Of a stretch of DNA of 46,699 nt, positions 6,727 through 16,162 are shown piece after piece (position 1 is the stretch's first letter; each line of letters opens with the position of its first letter). Under the pieces are notes generated by a model. That model was not told the DNA's origin. It did not search any database and saw nothing but the letters and a program-made list of their open reading frames with translations. A program made the translations under genes and the position numbers. Origin of the DNA: an uncultured beta proteobacterium (GTDB lineage Bacteria; Pseudomonadota; Gammaproteobacteria; Burkholderiales; Burkholderiaceae_C); assembly GCA_903828235.1 (NCBI GenBank), contig CAIKLM010000066.1, forward strand, positions 1 through 46,699, read 5' to 3'.

Positions 6727-9327
6727 ATGACCGAGCCCGACCCGCCGGCCCGGTCCGGCCCTCTGCGCCGCCTGCACGCGGCGCTGATGCCCGAGCACAA
6801 CCGCGCCGCCACGCTGGTCTGGTGGGCCGTGGTGCTGGGCGGCGGCGCCGCGCTGGCCACTGCGCTGGCCCACCTGCTGGGCCGGCCGGCCGCGGTCTGG
6901 CTGCAGGTGGCGGCCGGCGCCGCCATCGCCATCCTGGCGGGCCTGTTCCCGGTGCGCATACCGGGTGTGAAGCACCGCTTCGCGGCCGGGGAGACTTTCT
7001 TCTTCCTGCTGCTGCTGCTGCACGGGCCGGCCGCCGCCGTGGTGGCCGCGGCCGCTGCCGGCTTCGCCGCCGCGTACCGAAGCGGCCGGCGCTGGACGCA
7101 CCGCATCGGGGCGCCCGCCATGGCGGTGCTGGCCATGGGCGCCGCCGGCCTGGCTCACCGGGCCCTGATCGGCCCCGACCCGGGCTCGGGCCCGCTGCTG
7201 ATCTTCGGCACCATGGCCGTGGCGCTGGGCTGCTTCGTGCTGAATGCCCTGCTCGTCGCGGTCATGGACCGCCTCCGCAGCGGCGAGCGGCTGCTGCGCC
7301 TCGGCGGCTTCGCCGGCATCGGCTGGGTGGGCGGGGCCATCGCCGCCAGCGCCGCCGTGGCCTCGCTGCTGTACCTGGTGTACCTGAGCTCGGGCCTGGG
7401 CGTGCTGACGGCGATGGTGACCACGCTGGGCATGCTGCTGGCCACGCTGCACTACGTCTTCCGCCAGCAGGAGACCGCCGAGGCCGCGCGCGCCGCCAGC
7501 GCCGAGGCCGCCGAGCGCGAGCGCGAGCTGGCCGCGCGGCACGTGCGCGAGCTCGAGGCCAGCGAGCGCCGCTTCCACAGCGCCTTCACCCACGCCAGCA
7601 TCGGCATGGTGCTGCTGGCCTTCGACGGCCGCATCCTGCAGGCCAACGAGGCGCTGCGGGCCCTGCTCGGCCGCAGCCGCGACGAGCTGGTGGGCTCGCC
7701 CTTCCCCGACCTGGCGCTCGACGACGACCGGGCGCGGCTGCAGGAGCGGCTGGCGCTGGTGAACGAGCGCGAGTTCGAGGGCTTCGCGCTGGAGCTGCGC
7801 TGCCGCCACCGCGAGGGGCACGCCGTGTGGGTGTCGGCGCACTGCAGCTTCTTCAGCGAGCCCGGTTCGGGCGAGCCCTGCCTGATCCTGCAGGTGCAGG
7901 ACATCACCGCCCGCCGCAAGGCCGAGCAGGACCTGCACCACCTGGCCTTCCACGACAGCCTGACCGGCCTGCCCAACCGGCGTCGCTTCCACGAACTGCT
8001 GGGGCACGCCGTGGCCTCGCACCTCGCCGCCAGCGAGGCGGGGGAGGGCGGCACCGGCTACGCCGTGATGTTCCTGGACTTCGACCGCTTCAAGCTGATC
8101 AACGACAGCCTGGGGCACGACGCCGGCGACGTCTTCCTGGTGCAGGTGGCCTCGCGCATCGTCGAGCACCTGCGCCCGCACGACGTGGTGGCGCGGCTGG
8201 GGGGCGACGAGTTCGCCGTGCTCGTGCGCCACGTCGACGGCGAGCGCACCGTGGTCGCGATGGCCGAGCGGCTGATGGACGCGCTCAAGCGCCCCTTCGT
8301 GGTTGCGGGCACCGAGCTGATGACCAGCGCCAGCATCGGCATCACCTTCAGCGCCCTGGGCTACACCAACGCCGAGGCGGTGCTGCGCGACGCCGACACG
8401 GCCATGTACAAGGCCAAGGGCGCGGGGAAGGCGCGCTACGCGCTGTTCGACGCCAGCCTGCACACCGAGGTGGCCGACCGGCTGCGCCTGGAGGGCGAGC
8501 TGCGGCACGCCATCGACGACGGCCGCCTGTCGGTGATCTACCAGCCGGTGTTCGAGCTGCCCCGCGACGACGACGCCGCGCCGCGCCTGGCCGGCTTCGA
8601 GGCCCTGGTGCGCTGGACGCACCCGGTGGACGGCACCATCGCGCCCGGCCGCTTCCTGCCCATCGCCGAGGAGGCCGGGCTGATCGTGCGCGTCACCGAC
8701 TTCGTGCTGCACTGCGCCTGCCGCCAGCTCAAGGCCTGGCAGGAAGCCTCGCCGGAGCACGCGAACCTGACGATGAACGTCAACGTCTCGGGCCACGACA
8801 TCGCCCACCCGGCCCTGGTGGCGCGGGTGTCGCGCGCGCTGGTGGAGTCGGGCGTGTCGCCGCGCCACCTGTGCGTCGAGCTCACCGAGAACATCCTGAT
8901 GTCGCGCGTGGAAGGCGCCCTGGGCACGCTGACCGAGCTCAAGCAGCTCGGCGTGCTGCTGGCCATCGACGACTTCGGCACCGGCTACTCGAGCCTGTCG
9001 CACCTGTCGACGCTGCCGCTGGACTGCCTGAAGATCGACCGCAGCTTCGTGGCGCGGCTGGGTGCCGGCCAGGCCGAGGAGGCCGTGGTGCGCTCCATCG
9101 TGCTGCTGGGCAGCAGCCTGGGCAAGGCCGTGGTGGCCGAGGGCATCGAGACGGACGAGCAGCTGCAGCGCCTGCGCCGGCTGGGCTGCCGCTACGGGCA
9201 GGGCTACCTGCTGGGCCGGCCGCAGAAGCCCCAGGAGCTATCCGCTGTACTCGCGGCCGAGCCGGCCACGGCGGCGCTGCGCGCCGCCACGTCACCCACG
9301 CCCTGGGCGAGCCCCACCCTCCACTGA
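6727..9327 (+). CDS. Membrane PAS-GGDEF-EAL cyclic-di-GMP protein (copy 1)
   Basis: An 866-residue bifunctional cyclic-di-GMP turnover candidate. About six to seven hydrophobic segments fill residues 28-245 as a membrane sensor module; I did not match it to a named MASE family. A short coiled coil (about 248-275) leads to a PAS domain (about 275-395). GGDEF follows with RLGGDEF near 490 and an RxxD inhibitory site (RPHD) exactly five residues upstream. The EAL domain starts with GFEALVRW near 623-630 and keeps the conserved residues: N in MNVNVSG, ELTEN, DDFGTGYSSL, KID (Lys 769), AEGIET (Glu 805) and GQGY. Both activities are therefore plausible. ATG 6727 is chosen because copy 2 aligns from the same point (xxRLHAALMPEHNR versus RRVHASLMPDYNR). 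The next gene starts one base after the stop. Confidence 0.93.
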   Translation: MTEPDPPARSGPLRRLHAALMPEHNRAATLVWWAVVLGGGAALATALAHLLGRPAAVWLQVAAGAAIAILAGLFPVRIPGVKHRFAAGETFFFLLLLLHGPAAAVVAAAAAGFAAAYRSGRRWTHRIGAPAMAVLAMGAAGLAHRALIGPDPGSGPLLIFGTMAVALGCFVLNALLVAVMDRLRSGERLLRLGGFAGIGWVGGAIAASAAVASLLYLVYLSSGLGVLTAMVTTLGMLLATLHYVFRQQETAEAARAASAEAAERERELAARHVRELEASERRFHSAFTHASIGMVLLAFDGRILQANEALRALLGRSRDELVGSPFPDLALDDDRARLQERLALVNEREFEGFALELRCRHREGHAVWVSAHCSFFSEPGSGEPCLILQVQDITARRKAEQDLHHLAFHDSLTGLPNRRRFHELLGHAVASHLAASEAGEGGTGYAVMFLDFDRFKLINDSLGHDAGDVFLVQVASRIVEHLRPHDVVARLGGDEFAVLVRHVDGERTVVAMAERLMDALKRPFVVAGTELMTSASIGITFSALGYTNAEAVLRDADTAMYKAKGAGKARYALFDASLHTEVADRLRLEGELRHAIDDGRLSVIYQPVFELPRDDDAAPRLAGFEALVRWTHPVDGTIAPGRFLPIAEEAGLIVRVTDFVLHCACRQLKAWQEASPEHANLTMNVNVSGHDIAHPALVARVSRALVESGVSPRHLCVELTENILMSRVEGALGTLTELKQLGVLLAIDDFGTGYSSLSHLSTLPLDCLKIDRSFVARLGAGQAEEAVVRSIVLLGSSLGKAVVAEGIETDEQLQRLRRLGCRYGQGYLLGRPQKPQELSAVLAAEPATAALRAATSPTPWASPTLH

Positions 9328-9328
9328 G

Positions 9329-12145
9329 TTGAACCCCGCCGCCAGCCTGATTCCTTGGCGGCGCGTCCATGCGTCGCTGATGCCGGACTACAACCGGCGC
9401 GCCGGCAGCACCTGGTGGCTGGTCATCGTGCTGGGCGGCGCCGCCTTGTCGTGGGCCTTGGCCGACACGGCGCAGCGGGGCCCGGAGGTGGCTGCTCAGG
9501 TGGCAGCGGCGCTGCTGCTGGCCGTGCTCGCGGCCCTGTTCCCGGTGCGCATGCCCGGCACGCGCCACGGCTACTCGGCCGGGGACATCCTCATCTTCCT
9601 GGTGCTGCTGGCGCTGGGCCCTGCCCCCGCGGTGGTGGTGGCCGCGGGCGACGCCTTCGTGGGCTCGTGGCGCACCTCCCGCCGCTGGACGAGCCGCCTG
9701 TTCAGCCCCGCCGCGGCGGCCCTGGCAATGACGCTGGCCGGCCTGGGCTTCGAGGCTGCGCTGGCGGCGGCGCAGGCCCGGGGTTTCGACGGCGTGGCCC
9801 CGCTGCTGGTGCTGGCGCTGGCGGCCTCGCTGGTGCTCGGCCTGGGCAGCCTGGCGCTCATGACGGGCGTGCTGCAGCTCAAGCGCGGCGAGCCGTTCTG
9901 GCAGCCCGGCGTGGTGCTGGGCGGCTACCGCTGGGTGGGCCTGGCCTATGCCGGCAGCGCCGTGATGGCGGCGCTGCTGTTCGTGACCGGGCGCGACCAC
10001 GGCGCCCCGGCGCTGTGGGTGATGCTGCCCCTGATGGCCCTGCTGCTGGCGACCCTGCACGGGTACTTCCGCCAGCAGCAGGCGAACGAGCGGCTCGAGG
10101 CGGCCGGCGCCGAGGCCCGCGAGCGCGAGGCGCAGGCGCTGGCGCGAGAGGCCGCCGCGGCCGCGGCGCAGCTGCGCGAGCTCGAGCGCAGCGAGCGGCG
10201 CTTCCACGGCGCCTTCACCCACGCCGGCATCGGCATGGCGCTGGTGGGCTTCGACGGCCGCGTCGTGCAGGCCAACCCGGCGCTGGGCCAGCTGCTGGGC
10301 CGCGATGCCGCCGCGCTGGCCGGCCTGCCCTTCGCCGCGCTGGTGCACCCCGAGGAGCGCGCCGGCTTCGAGCAGGCGCTGGGCCTGCTGCCCGGCAGCG
10401 AGTTCCAGGCGTTCTCGCGCGAGCTGCGCTGCCTGCACGCGGCTGGCGGCAGCGCGTGGCTGGCGCTGCACGCGAGCTTCTTCACCGAGCCCGGGGCCGC
10501 CGAGCCCTGCCTCATCGTGCAGGTGCAGGACGTGGGCACGCGCCGCGCCGCCGAGGCCGGCCTGCAGCACCTGGCCTTCCACGACGTGCTGACGGGCGTG
10601 GCCAACCGCCGCCGCTTCCTCGAGTGCCTGGACAGCGCCGTGGCCCGCAGCCGCGCCGACCCGCGCCACGCCTGGGCCGTGATGTTCATCGACTTCGACC
10701 GCTTCAAGCGGGTCAACGACAGCCTGGGCCACCAGGCGGGCGACGAGCTGCTGCAGCAGGTGGCGCGCCGCGTGCAGGAGCGGCTGCGCCCGTCCGACAC
10801 CGTGGCCCGGCTGGGGGGCGACGAGTTCGCCATCCTGGTGGACAGGATCGGGCACGAGCGCGACGCCGTGCTGCTGGCCGAGCGCCTGACCGAGGCGCTG
10901 AGCACGCCGTTCCACCTGGCCGGCCGGTCGCTCGTCAGCAGCGCCAGCATCGGCATCACCTTCAGCGCCTTCGGCTACGACAGCGCCGACGCCGTGCTGC
11001 GCGACGCCGACACCGCCATGTACCGCGCCAAGGCCGAGGGACGCTCGCGCTACGCCGTGTTCGACGGCGCGCTGCAGGCGGCCGTCTCGGAGCGGCTGCG
11101 CCTGGAAGGCGAGCTGCGCGACGCCGTGGCGGGCGAGCAGTTCTCGCTGGTGTACCAGCCGCTGTTCCAGCTCGGCCCCGACCGCCAGCTGCACCGGCTG
11201 GTGGGCTTCGAGGCGTTGCTGCGCTGGCAAGGCGCCGACGGCTCGGCGCGCGAGCCCGGGCAGTTCCTGCCGGTGGCCGAGGAGGCCGGGCTGATGCGCA
11301 GCGTGACCGACTTCGTGCTGCACTGTGCCTGCCGCCAGGTGGTGCAGTGGCAGCGCTCGGCCCCCGGGCTGGCCGAACTCGGGCTGAGCGTGAACCTCGG
11401 CGCGCAGGACCTGCGCCAGCCCGACCTCGTGGCGCGGGTCTCGCGCGCGCTGGTCGAGTCGGGCCTGAAGCCGCACCACCTGACGCTGGAGTTCACCGAG
11501 GGCAGCCTGCTGGACGCGCCGGCGCTGCCGGCCGCGGCGGCGCACGAGACGCTGCTGGGGCTGCGCGCGCTGGGCGTGCAGCTGGCGGTGGACGACTTCG
11601 GCACCGGCTACTCCAGCCTGTCGCGGCTGTCGCGGCTGCCCATCGACAGCCTGCGGATCGACCGCAGCTTCGTGCGCGAGCTGCACGGCGGCGACGCCGA
11701 GCAGGCCGAGGTCGTCGTCGCGGCCATCGTGCAGCTGGGCGGCACGCTGCGCAAGGCCGTGGTGGCCAAGGGCATCGAGACCGCCGAGCAGGTGGAGCGG
11801 CTGCGCGGCCTGGGCTGCGAACTCGGCCAGGGCTTCCACCTCGCGTCGCCGCTGGCGGCGGGCGACGCTGGCGGCGGGCGACGCTGGCGACTGGCTCGCG
11901 GCGCGCGGCGCGCCGCTGCACTGAGCAACCACGTCGGGTGCCGGAAAGCGCCCGTTTCCGTGCGAAGGACCCCGGGCGATTTCACGCCCGTGGGCGTGAC
12001 GCGCCCGCTTCAGCGCCGGGCGGCGTTCATCACCGCCATGCCGGCCACGGCCAGCGCCCCGCCCACCAGCAGCGAGGGCTGCAGCGGCTCGCCCAGCACC
12101 AGTGCCGAACTGGCCACGCCGAACACCGGCACCAGGCTGATGTAG
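9329..12145 (+). CDS. Membrane PAS-GGDEF-EAL protein (copy 2), C-terminus frameshifted, EAL degenerate
   Basis: A paralogue of the preceding gene with the same order: membrane region to about 245, coiled coil, PAS, GGDEF (RLGGDEF near 495, RPSD inhibitory site five residues upstream) and EAL (GFEALLRW near 625). Two conserved EAL residues differ: KID is RID (Arg 776) and AEG is AKG (Lys 814). Phosphodiesterase activity is therefore doubtful while diguanylate cyclase motifs are intact. A 16-base tandem duplication at 11854-11885 shifts the frame after LASPLAAGDAG. Without it the protein would end with DWLAARGAPLH and a stop at 11922-11924. As read, it gains about 70 basic residues and runs to 12145 into the opposite-strand EamA gene. 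The start is a TTG at 9329 by alignment with copy 1; ATG 9380 is an alternative. Confidence 0.88.
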   Translation: MNPAASLIPWRRVHASLMPDYNRRAGSTWWLVIVLGGAALSWALADTAQRGPEVAAQVAAALLLAVLAALFPVRMPGTRHGYSAGDILIFLVLLALGPAPAVVVAAGDAFVGSWRTSRRWTSRLFSPAAAALAMTLAGLGFEAALAAAQARGFDGVAPLLVLALAASLVLGLGSLALMTGVLQLKRGEPFWQPGVVLGGYRWVGLAYAGSAVMAALLFVTGRDHGAPALWVMLPLMALLLATLHGYFRQQQANERLEAAGAEAREREAQALAREAAAAAAQLRELERSERRFHGAFTHAGIGMALVGFDGRVVQANPALGQLLGRDAAALAGLPFAALVHPEERAGFEQALGLLPGSEFQAFSRELRCLHAAGGSAWLALHASFFTEPGAAEPCLIVQVQDVGTRRAAEAGLQHLAFHDVLTGVANRRRFLECLDSAVARSRADPRHAWAVMFIDFDRFKRVNDSLGHQAGDELLQQVARRVQERLRPSDTVARLGGDEFAILVDRIGHERDAVLLAERLTEALSTPFHLAGRSLVSSASIGITFSAFGYDSADAVLRDADTAMYRAKAEGRSRYAVFDGALQAAVSERLRLEGELRDAVAGEQFSLVYQPLFQLGPDRQLHRLVGFEALLRWQGADGSAREPGQFLPVAEEAGLMRSVTDFVLHCACRQVVQWQRSAPGLAELGLSVNLGAQDLRQPDLVARVSRALVESGLKPHHLTLEFTEGSLLDAPALPAAAAHETLLGLRALGVQLAVDDFGTGYSSLSRLSRLPIDSLRIDRSFVRELHGGDAEQAEVVVAAIVQLGGTLRKAVVAKGIETAEQVERLRGLGCELGQGFHLASPLAAGDAGGGRRWRLARGARRAAALSNHVGCRKAPVSVRRTPGDFTPVGVTRPLQRRAAFITAMPATASAPPTSSEGCSGSPSTSAELATPNTGTRLM
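11854..11885 (+). repeat. 16-bp perfect tandem duplication causing a frameshift
   Basis: GGCGGCGGGCGACGCT occurs twice back to back (11854-11869 and 11870-11885) and is flanked on both sides by partial copies (GCT before, GGCGAC after). Because 16 is not a multiple of three, the second copy moves the reading frame of the GGDEF-EAL copy 2 gene. Removing one unit restores a C-terminus that looks like a normal EAL ending and a stop at 11922-11924. Confidence 0.9.
11982..11999. terminator. Hairpin between convergent genes
   Basis: TCACGCCC and GGGCGTGA form an 8-bp stem with a two-base loop. It sits between the inferred original stop of the GGDEF-EAL copy 2 gene (11924) and the stop of the convergent EamA gene (12010), where a shared terminator is expected. 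There is no T run, so factor-independent activity is uncertain. Confidence 0.5.
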
Positions 12146-12897
12146 GCCGCGGCGCCGCCGGCGCCCAGCGCGGCCACGCCGTCGAAGTACCAGGCGTAGG
12201 CCAGCACCGTGGCTCCGGCGGCCAGGAACACCAGCGCCGCCCACACCGGCGGCGGCGCGTGCAGCGGCGCGGCCAGCGCCGCCGGCCCCTCCACCGCCAG
12301 CGCCGCGCCCAGCAGCAGCGCCGTGCCCGCGCCCGCGGTGACGGTGGTGGTGGTGAGCGTGTCGATGCCGGCCAGCAGCCGCCGGCCCATCAGCGTGTAG
12401 CCCACCCAGCAGGCCACGCAGCCCAGCAGCAGCCACTCGCCCAGCCCGAGGGCGCCGCCGAACAGCCGCCAGGGCTCGCCGCGCGTCAGCACCGTGGTCG
12501 CGCCCAGCACCGCCAGCGCCATGCCGGTGGCGATGCGCGCGTTCAGCCGCTCGCCAAACAGCCAGGCCGCGATCAGCGTGGTGAACACCGGGTTGACGGT
12601 GACGATCAGCGCCGCGCGGCTGGCCGGCACGTGCTGCAGGCCCCACATGAAGAAGGCCGTGTAGCCGAACACGCCCACCGCCCCGGCGGCCGCCAGGCCC
12701 AGCCACTGCCGCCGCGACAAGGCCGCCAGCGGCGCGAGCCCGCGCCGAGCCAGCCGCCACCACAGCGCGAACAGCAGCATCGCCAGCACGAAGCGCCAGG
12801 CGCCGCTGCTCAGCGGCGGCAGACCCTGCGCCACCACGCGCCCGGCCGGCCACGAGGCGCCCCACAGCGCCGCCATGCCCAGCAGCTTGAGGTGCAC
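12010..12897 (-). CDS. EamA-family (DMT superfamily) transporter
   Basis: A 295-residue inner-membrane protein with ten hydrophobic segments in two homologous EamA halves. The first half begins LLGMAALWGASWPAGRVVA, a typical EamA first helix, and includes ALIVTVNPVFTTLIAAWLFGERL. The second has TVLAYAWYFDGVAALGAGGAAAYISLVPVFGVASSALVLGE. These proteins export metabolites, often amino acids or nucleosides; the substrate cannot be read from the sequence. A GTG at 12897 is chosen because it gives a short hydrophilic lead into helix 1; ATG 12876 would cut into that helix. Its 3' end is overlapped by the shifted tail of the convergent GGDEF-EAL gene. The universal stress gene lies 29 bases upstream. 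Confidence 0.85.
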   Translation of the reverse strand: MHLKLLGMAALWGASWPAGRVVAQGLPPLSSGAWRFVLAMLLFALWWRLARRGLAPLAALSRRQWLGLAAAGAVGVFGYTAFFMWGLQHVPASRAALIVTVNPVFTTLIAAWLFGERLNARIATGMALAVLGATTVLTRGEPWRLFGGALGLGEWLLLGCVACWVGYTLMGRRLLAGIDTLTTTTVTAGAGTALLLGAALAVEGPAALAAPLHAPPPVWAALVFLAAGATVLAYAWYFDGVAALGAGGAAAYISLVPVFGVASSALVLGEPLQPSLLVGGALAVAGMAVMNAARR

Positions 12898-12926
12898 GCC
12901 GGCCGCGGCCGGCGTGCGCAGCGCGC

Positions 12927-13349
12927 TCAGCGCACCAGCAGCACCGGCGTGCCGCAGTGCGCCAGCACCTTGGTGGCCACCGAGCCGAGCACCAGGTTCT
13001 TCAGCGTGCCGTGGCCGTGCGAGCCCATCACGACGAGGTCGAACTTGCCCTTGGTGGCGGTGTCGGCGATGACGTCGGCCGCCGGGCCGACCTTGCCCAC
13101 GAACTCGGCCTTGATGCCCTGCTTGCCGAAGAAGCTGCGGATGGGCTTGAACACCTTGTCGGCGCTCTCGTCGTAGTAGCCCTTGAGCGTGGCCTTGTCG
13201 AGCACGGCCGCGGCGCGCGGCGGCACGGCGGGCACCGCGGTGATCACCGTGTACTGGTGCTGCCCGCCGAGCCAGTCGTCGTGCGCGGCCAGGTAGGCCA
13301 GCATCTTCTTGGTGAACGAACTGCCGTCGGCGGCGACGAGGATCTTCAT
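12927..13349 (-). CDS. Universal stress protein, ATP-binding type
   Basis: A 140-residue single-domain UspA-fold protein. It starts MKILVAADGS with the conserved Asp near residue 8, and carries the nucleotide motif G-2x-G-9x-G-S in MGSHGHGTLKNLVLGS, so it should bind ATP. The C-terminal strand AHCGTPVLLVR completes the fold. Such proteins are induced by starvation or oxidative stress; no specific client can be named. A good ribosome binding site, AGGAGAAG, precedes the ATG at 13349. It is upstream of and possibly co-transcribed with the EamA transporter. Confidence 0.92.
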   Translation of the reverse strand: MKILVAADGSSFTKKMLAYLAAHDDWLGGQHQYTVITAVPAVPPRAAAVLDKATLKGYYDESADKVFKPIRSFFGKQGIKAEFVGKVGPAADVIADTATKGKFDLVVMGSHGHGTLKNLVLGSVATKVLAHCGTPVLLVR

Positions 13350-13434
13350 GGGGCCTTCTCCTGCTGGGGATCGCGGGTGTGCGTCCAGAGCCCGGAGTGT
13401 CGCATCGGCGCGCCACCCGGCTGCTTGACCCTGC

Positions 13435-14208
13435 TCAGACCGAGACCGCCTTCAGGGCGTCGAAGCCCGCGTCCTCGCCCTTCTTCGCCAGGCCGCGGGC
13501 CTGGCTGAGCACGCGCGCGGGGGCGCGGCCCGCGCGCGCCACGGTGTAGTCGTGGCGGCAGTGCAGGTGGCCGTGCAGCCACAGGTCGGCGCGCGGGATC
13601 AGGTCGTCGTCGGCGTTGCAGAAGCTGGCGGTGCCGGGCTGCGGGCCGTAGCGCGGGTCGGCGCTCTTCAGGCTGGGCGCGAAGTGCGTGACGACCACGG
13701 TGCGGTCGACCCCCGGGGCCGGCCGTTCGAGCTGCGCGGCCAGCCACTCGCGGCAGCGCAGGCCTTCCTCGCGCACGGCGGCGGCGTCGAAGGGGCGGCC
13801 GTGGCGCGTGGCCTTCATCACGCGCTGGAAGTAGGCTGCGGCACGCTCGGCGCGCGGGCGCTGCGCGGCGCCGAACAGGTCGAAGTCGCTCCAGCGCGTG
13901 GTGCCCAGGAAGCGCATCACGCGGCCATCGGCGGCCACGTGGCGGTGCTCGCCGCGCTCCAGGAACACGAAGCCCAACTGCTCGACGAAGCGGCGGAAGT
14001 CGCGCAGCGCCTCGTCGACGTCGCGGCCGTCGAACTCGTGGTTGCCCGCCACCACCAGCACCGGCACCGGCCAGCCGCGGAAGCGCTGGTAGCCGGCCCA
14101 GGTGCTGTCGATGTCGCCCGCCAGCACCAGAAGCTCGGCGCCGGGTGCGGGCTCGGGGTCGAAGGCCTCGGTCTCGAGGTGGAGGTCGGACAGCAGCTGC
14201 AGCTTCAC
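13435..14208 (-). CDS. Calcineurin-type metallophosphoesterase
   Basis: A 257-residue metallophosphoesterase with the five metal-binding blocks in order: SDLHLE near residue 7, LAGDID near 32, GNHEFDG near 55, VVVTHFAPS near 175 and HGHLHCRHDY near 212. The substrate is unknown; related small proteins act on phosphodiesters or nucleotides. There is no signal peptide, so it is cytoplasmic. The start is a GTG at 14208 (VKLQLLSDLHL), placing the first metal motif at the very N-terminus as usual. It follows pckG by 28 bases on the same strand and may be read through from it. Confidence 0.85.
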   Translation of the reverse strand: MKLQLLSDLHLETEAFDPEPAPGAELLVLAGDIDSTWAGYQRFRGWPVPVLVVAGNHEFDGRDVDEALRDFRRFVEQLGFVFLERGEHRHVAADGRVMRFLGTTRWSDFDLFGAAQRPRAERAAAYFQRVMKATRHGRPFDAAAVREEGLRCREWLAAQLERPAPGVDRTVVVTHFAPSLKSADPRYGPQPGTASFCNADDDLIPRADLWLHGHLHCRHDYTVARAGRAPARVLSQARGLAKKGEDAGFDALKAVSV

Positions 14209-14236
14209 GCGGCCGATGCTGCCACGGCGCGGGCCG

Positions 14237-16117
14237 TCAGAGCTTCTCGAGCCGCGCCTCGATCTGCTCCTTCGTGGCGGGCAGCGCGGCCGGCAGCTTG
14301 CTCTCGAGCTGCCGGAACAGCTCGGTGTGCAGCACGAGCTCCTGCTGCCAGGCGGCCTTGTCGATGCCGATCGCGGCCGCGAACTGCTCGCGCGTGAAGG
14401 CCAGCCCGTTCCAGCGCAGGTCTTCGAAGCGCGGGCTGGTGCCGAAGACGTTCTCGGCACCCTGCGCCGTGCCCTCGATGCGGCCGACCAGCCACTCCAG
14501 CACGCGCATGTTCTCGCCGTAGCCGGGCCAGACGAACTTGCCGCGATCTTCGTCAGTTTGGCCCTTGCGGAACCAGTTGACGCAGTAGATCTTCGGCAGC
14601 GTCGCGCCGCCGGCGGCGAGCTTCTCGCCCAGGTTGAGCCAGTGCTGCACGTAGTCGGCCATGTGGTAGCCCACGAAGGGCAGCATGGCGAAGGGGTCGC
14701 GGCGCACGGCGCCGTTGCCGCCGGCCATCGCGGCCGTGGTCTCGCTGCCCATGGTGGCGGCCATGTACACGCCCTCGACCCAGCTGCGCGCCTCGGTCAC
14801 CAGCGGCACGGTGGTGCTGCGGCGGCCGCCGAAGATGAAGGCGTCGATGGCCACGCCCTCGGGGTTGTCCCACTCGGGGTCGAGCACCGGGTTGGCGGTG
14901 GCCGCCACGGTGAAGCGGGCGTTGGGGTGCGCGGCCTTGGCGCCCGTTTCCTTGGCGAAGGCCGGCGTCCAGTCGCGGCCCTGCCAGTCGACCAGGTGCG
15001 CCGGGGGCTGCTCGGTCATGCCCTCCCACCAGACGTCGCCGTCGTCGGTGAGCGCCACGTTCGTGAAGATCGTGTCGCTCTTCAGCGAGGCCATGCAGTT
15101 GGGGTTGGTGTGGTCGTTGGTGCCCGGCGCCACGCCGAAGTAGCCGGCCTCGGGGTTGATGGCGTACAGGCGCCCGTCGCCGTGCGGCTTGATCCAGGCG
15201 ATGTCGTCGCCGATGGTCGTGACCTTCCAGCCCTCGTAGCCGGCGGGCGGCACGAGCATGCTGAAGTTGGTCTTGCCGCAGGCGCTGGGGAAGGCCGCGG
15301 CCACGTGGTATTTCTTGCCGGCCGGGGTGGTGACGCCCAGGATCAGCATGTGCTCGGCCAGCCAGCCCTGGGCGCGGCCCATGGTGCTGGCGATGCGCAG
15401 CGCGAAGCACTTCTTGCCCAGCAGCGCGTTGCCGCCGTAGCCCGAGCCGTAGCTCCAGATCTCGCGCGTCTCGGGGTAGTGGACGATGTACTTGGTGGGG
15501 TTGCAGGGCCAGGGCACGTCTTTCTGCCCGGCGGCCAGCGGCGCGCCCACGGTGTGCACGCAGGGCACGAAGTCGCCGTTGTCGCCCAGCACGTCGAGCG
15601 CGCCGCGGCCCATGCGCGTCATCGTGCGCATGCTCACGGCGACGTAGGGGCTGTCGGTGAGCTCGACGCCGATGTGGGCGATGTGGCTGCCCAGCGGGCC
15701 CATGCTGAAGGGCACGACGTACATCGTGCGGCCGCGCATGGCACCCTTGAACAAGGCGTTCTCGCCCGTCTGGAGCATCTCGCGCATCTCGCGCGGGTCC
15801 ATCCAGTTGTTGGTGGGGCCGGCGTCGTCCTTGTGGGCGCTGCAGATGAAGGTGCGGTCCTCCACCCGGGCCACGTCGGAGGCGTCGCTGCGCGCCAGGA
15901 AGCTGCGCGGGCGCTTCACCGGATCGAGTTTCATCAGGGTACCGGCGGCTACGAGCTGCTCGGTCAGGCGCTGGTACTCCTCGGCGCTGCCGTCGCACCA
16001 GTGGACGTTGTCGGCTTCGGTGAGCGCGGCGACCTGCGCCACCCACTCGACGAGGCGGGCATGCCTGACGTAGGCGGGCACGTTCAGGCGCAGCCCTTCC
16101 ATCGCGGGACGGTTCAT
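14237..16117 (-). CDS. pckG: Phosphoenolpyruvate carboxykinase (GTP)
   Basis: A 626-residue GTP-dependent PEPCK, catalysing oxaloacetate + GTP to PEP + GDP + CO2 at the entry to gluconeogenesis. Motifs: the P-loop [12 protein letters not shown] with the hyper-reactive Cys at about 280, [33 protein letters not shown], and [18 protein letters not shown] in the PEP-binding region. The C-terminus QIEARLEKL is standard for the family. ATG 16117 ([14 protein letters not shown]) is preferred because related Burkholderiales proteins begin this way; ATG 16132, five codons upstream, lacks a convincing ribosome binding site. A perfect 28-bp palindrome lies about 45 bases upstream of the start. Confidence 0.96.
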   Translation of the reverse strand: MNRPAMEGLRLNVPAYVRHARLVEWVAQVAALTEADNVHWCDGSAEEYQRLTEQLVAAGTLMKLDPVKRPRSFLARSDASDVARVEDRTFICSAHKDDAGPTNNWMDPREMREMLQTGENALFKGAMRGRTMYVVPFSMGPLGSHIAHIGVELTDSPYVAVSMRTMTRMGRGALDVLGDNGDFVPCVHTVGAPLAAGQKDVPWPCNPTKYIVHYPETREIWSYGSGYGGNALLGKKCFALRIASTMGRAQGWLAEHMLILGVTTPAGKKYHVAAAFPSACGKTNFSMLVPPAGYEGWKVTTIGDDIAWIKPHGDGRLYAINPEAGYFGVAPGTNDHTNPNCMASLKSDTIFTNVALTDDGDVWWEGMTEQPPAHLVDWQGRDWTPAFAKETGAKAAHPNARFTVAATANPVLDPEWDNPEGVAIDAFIFGGRRSTTVPLVTEARSWVEGVYMAATMGSETTAAMAGGNGAVRRDPFAMLPFVGYHMADYVQHWLNLGEKLAAGGATLPKIYCVNWFRKGQTDEDRGKFVWPGYGENMRVLEWLVGRIEGTAQGAENVFGTSPRFEDLRWNGLAFTREQFAAAIGIDKAAWQQELVLHTELFRQLESKLPAALPATKEQIEARLEKL

Positions 16118-16162
16118 CGGGGATCCAATCATGCTGAAGTGAAAAATCGGGTATCCGGCATC

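Noticed and set aside
8939..12865. Very long minus-strand open frame across both GGDEF-EAL genes
   Set aside because: It is antisense to well-conserved domains and has no family-like segment of its own outside the EamA gene.
16117..16132. ATG 16132 as the pckG start
   Set aside because: It adds MIGSP, which is not typical of the family, and has no ribosome binding site; MNRPAMEG matches the usual N-terminus.
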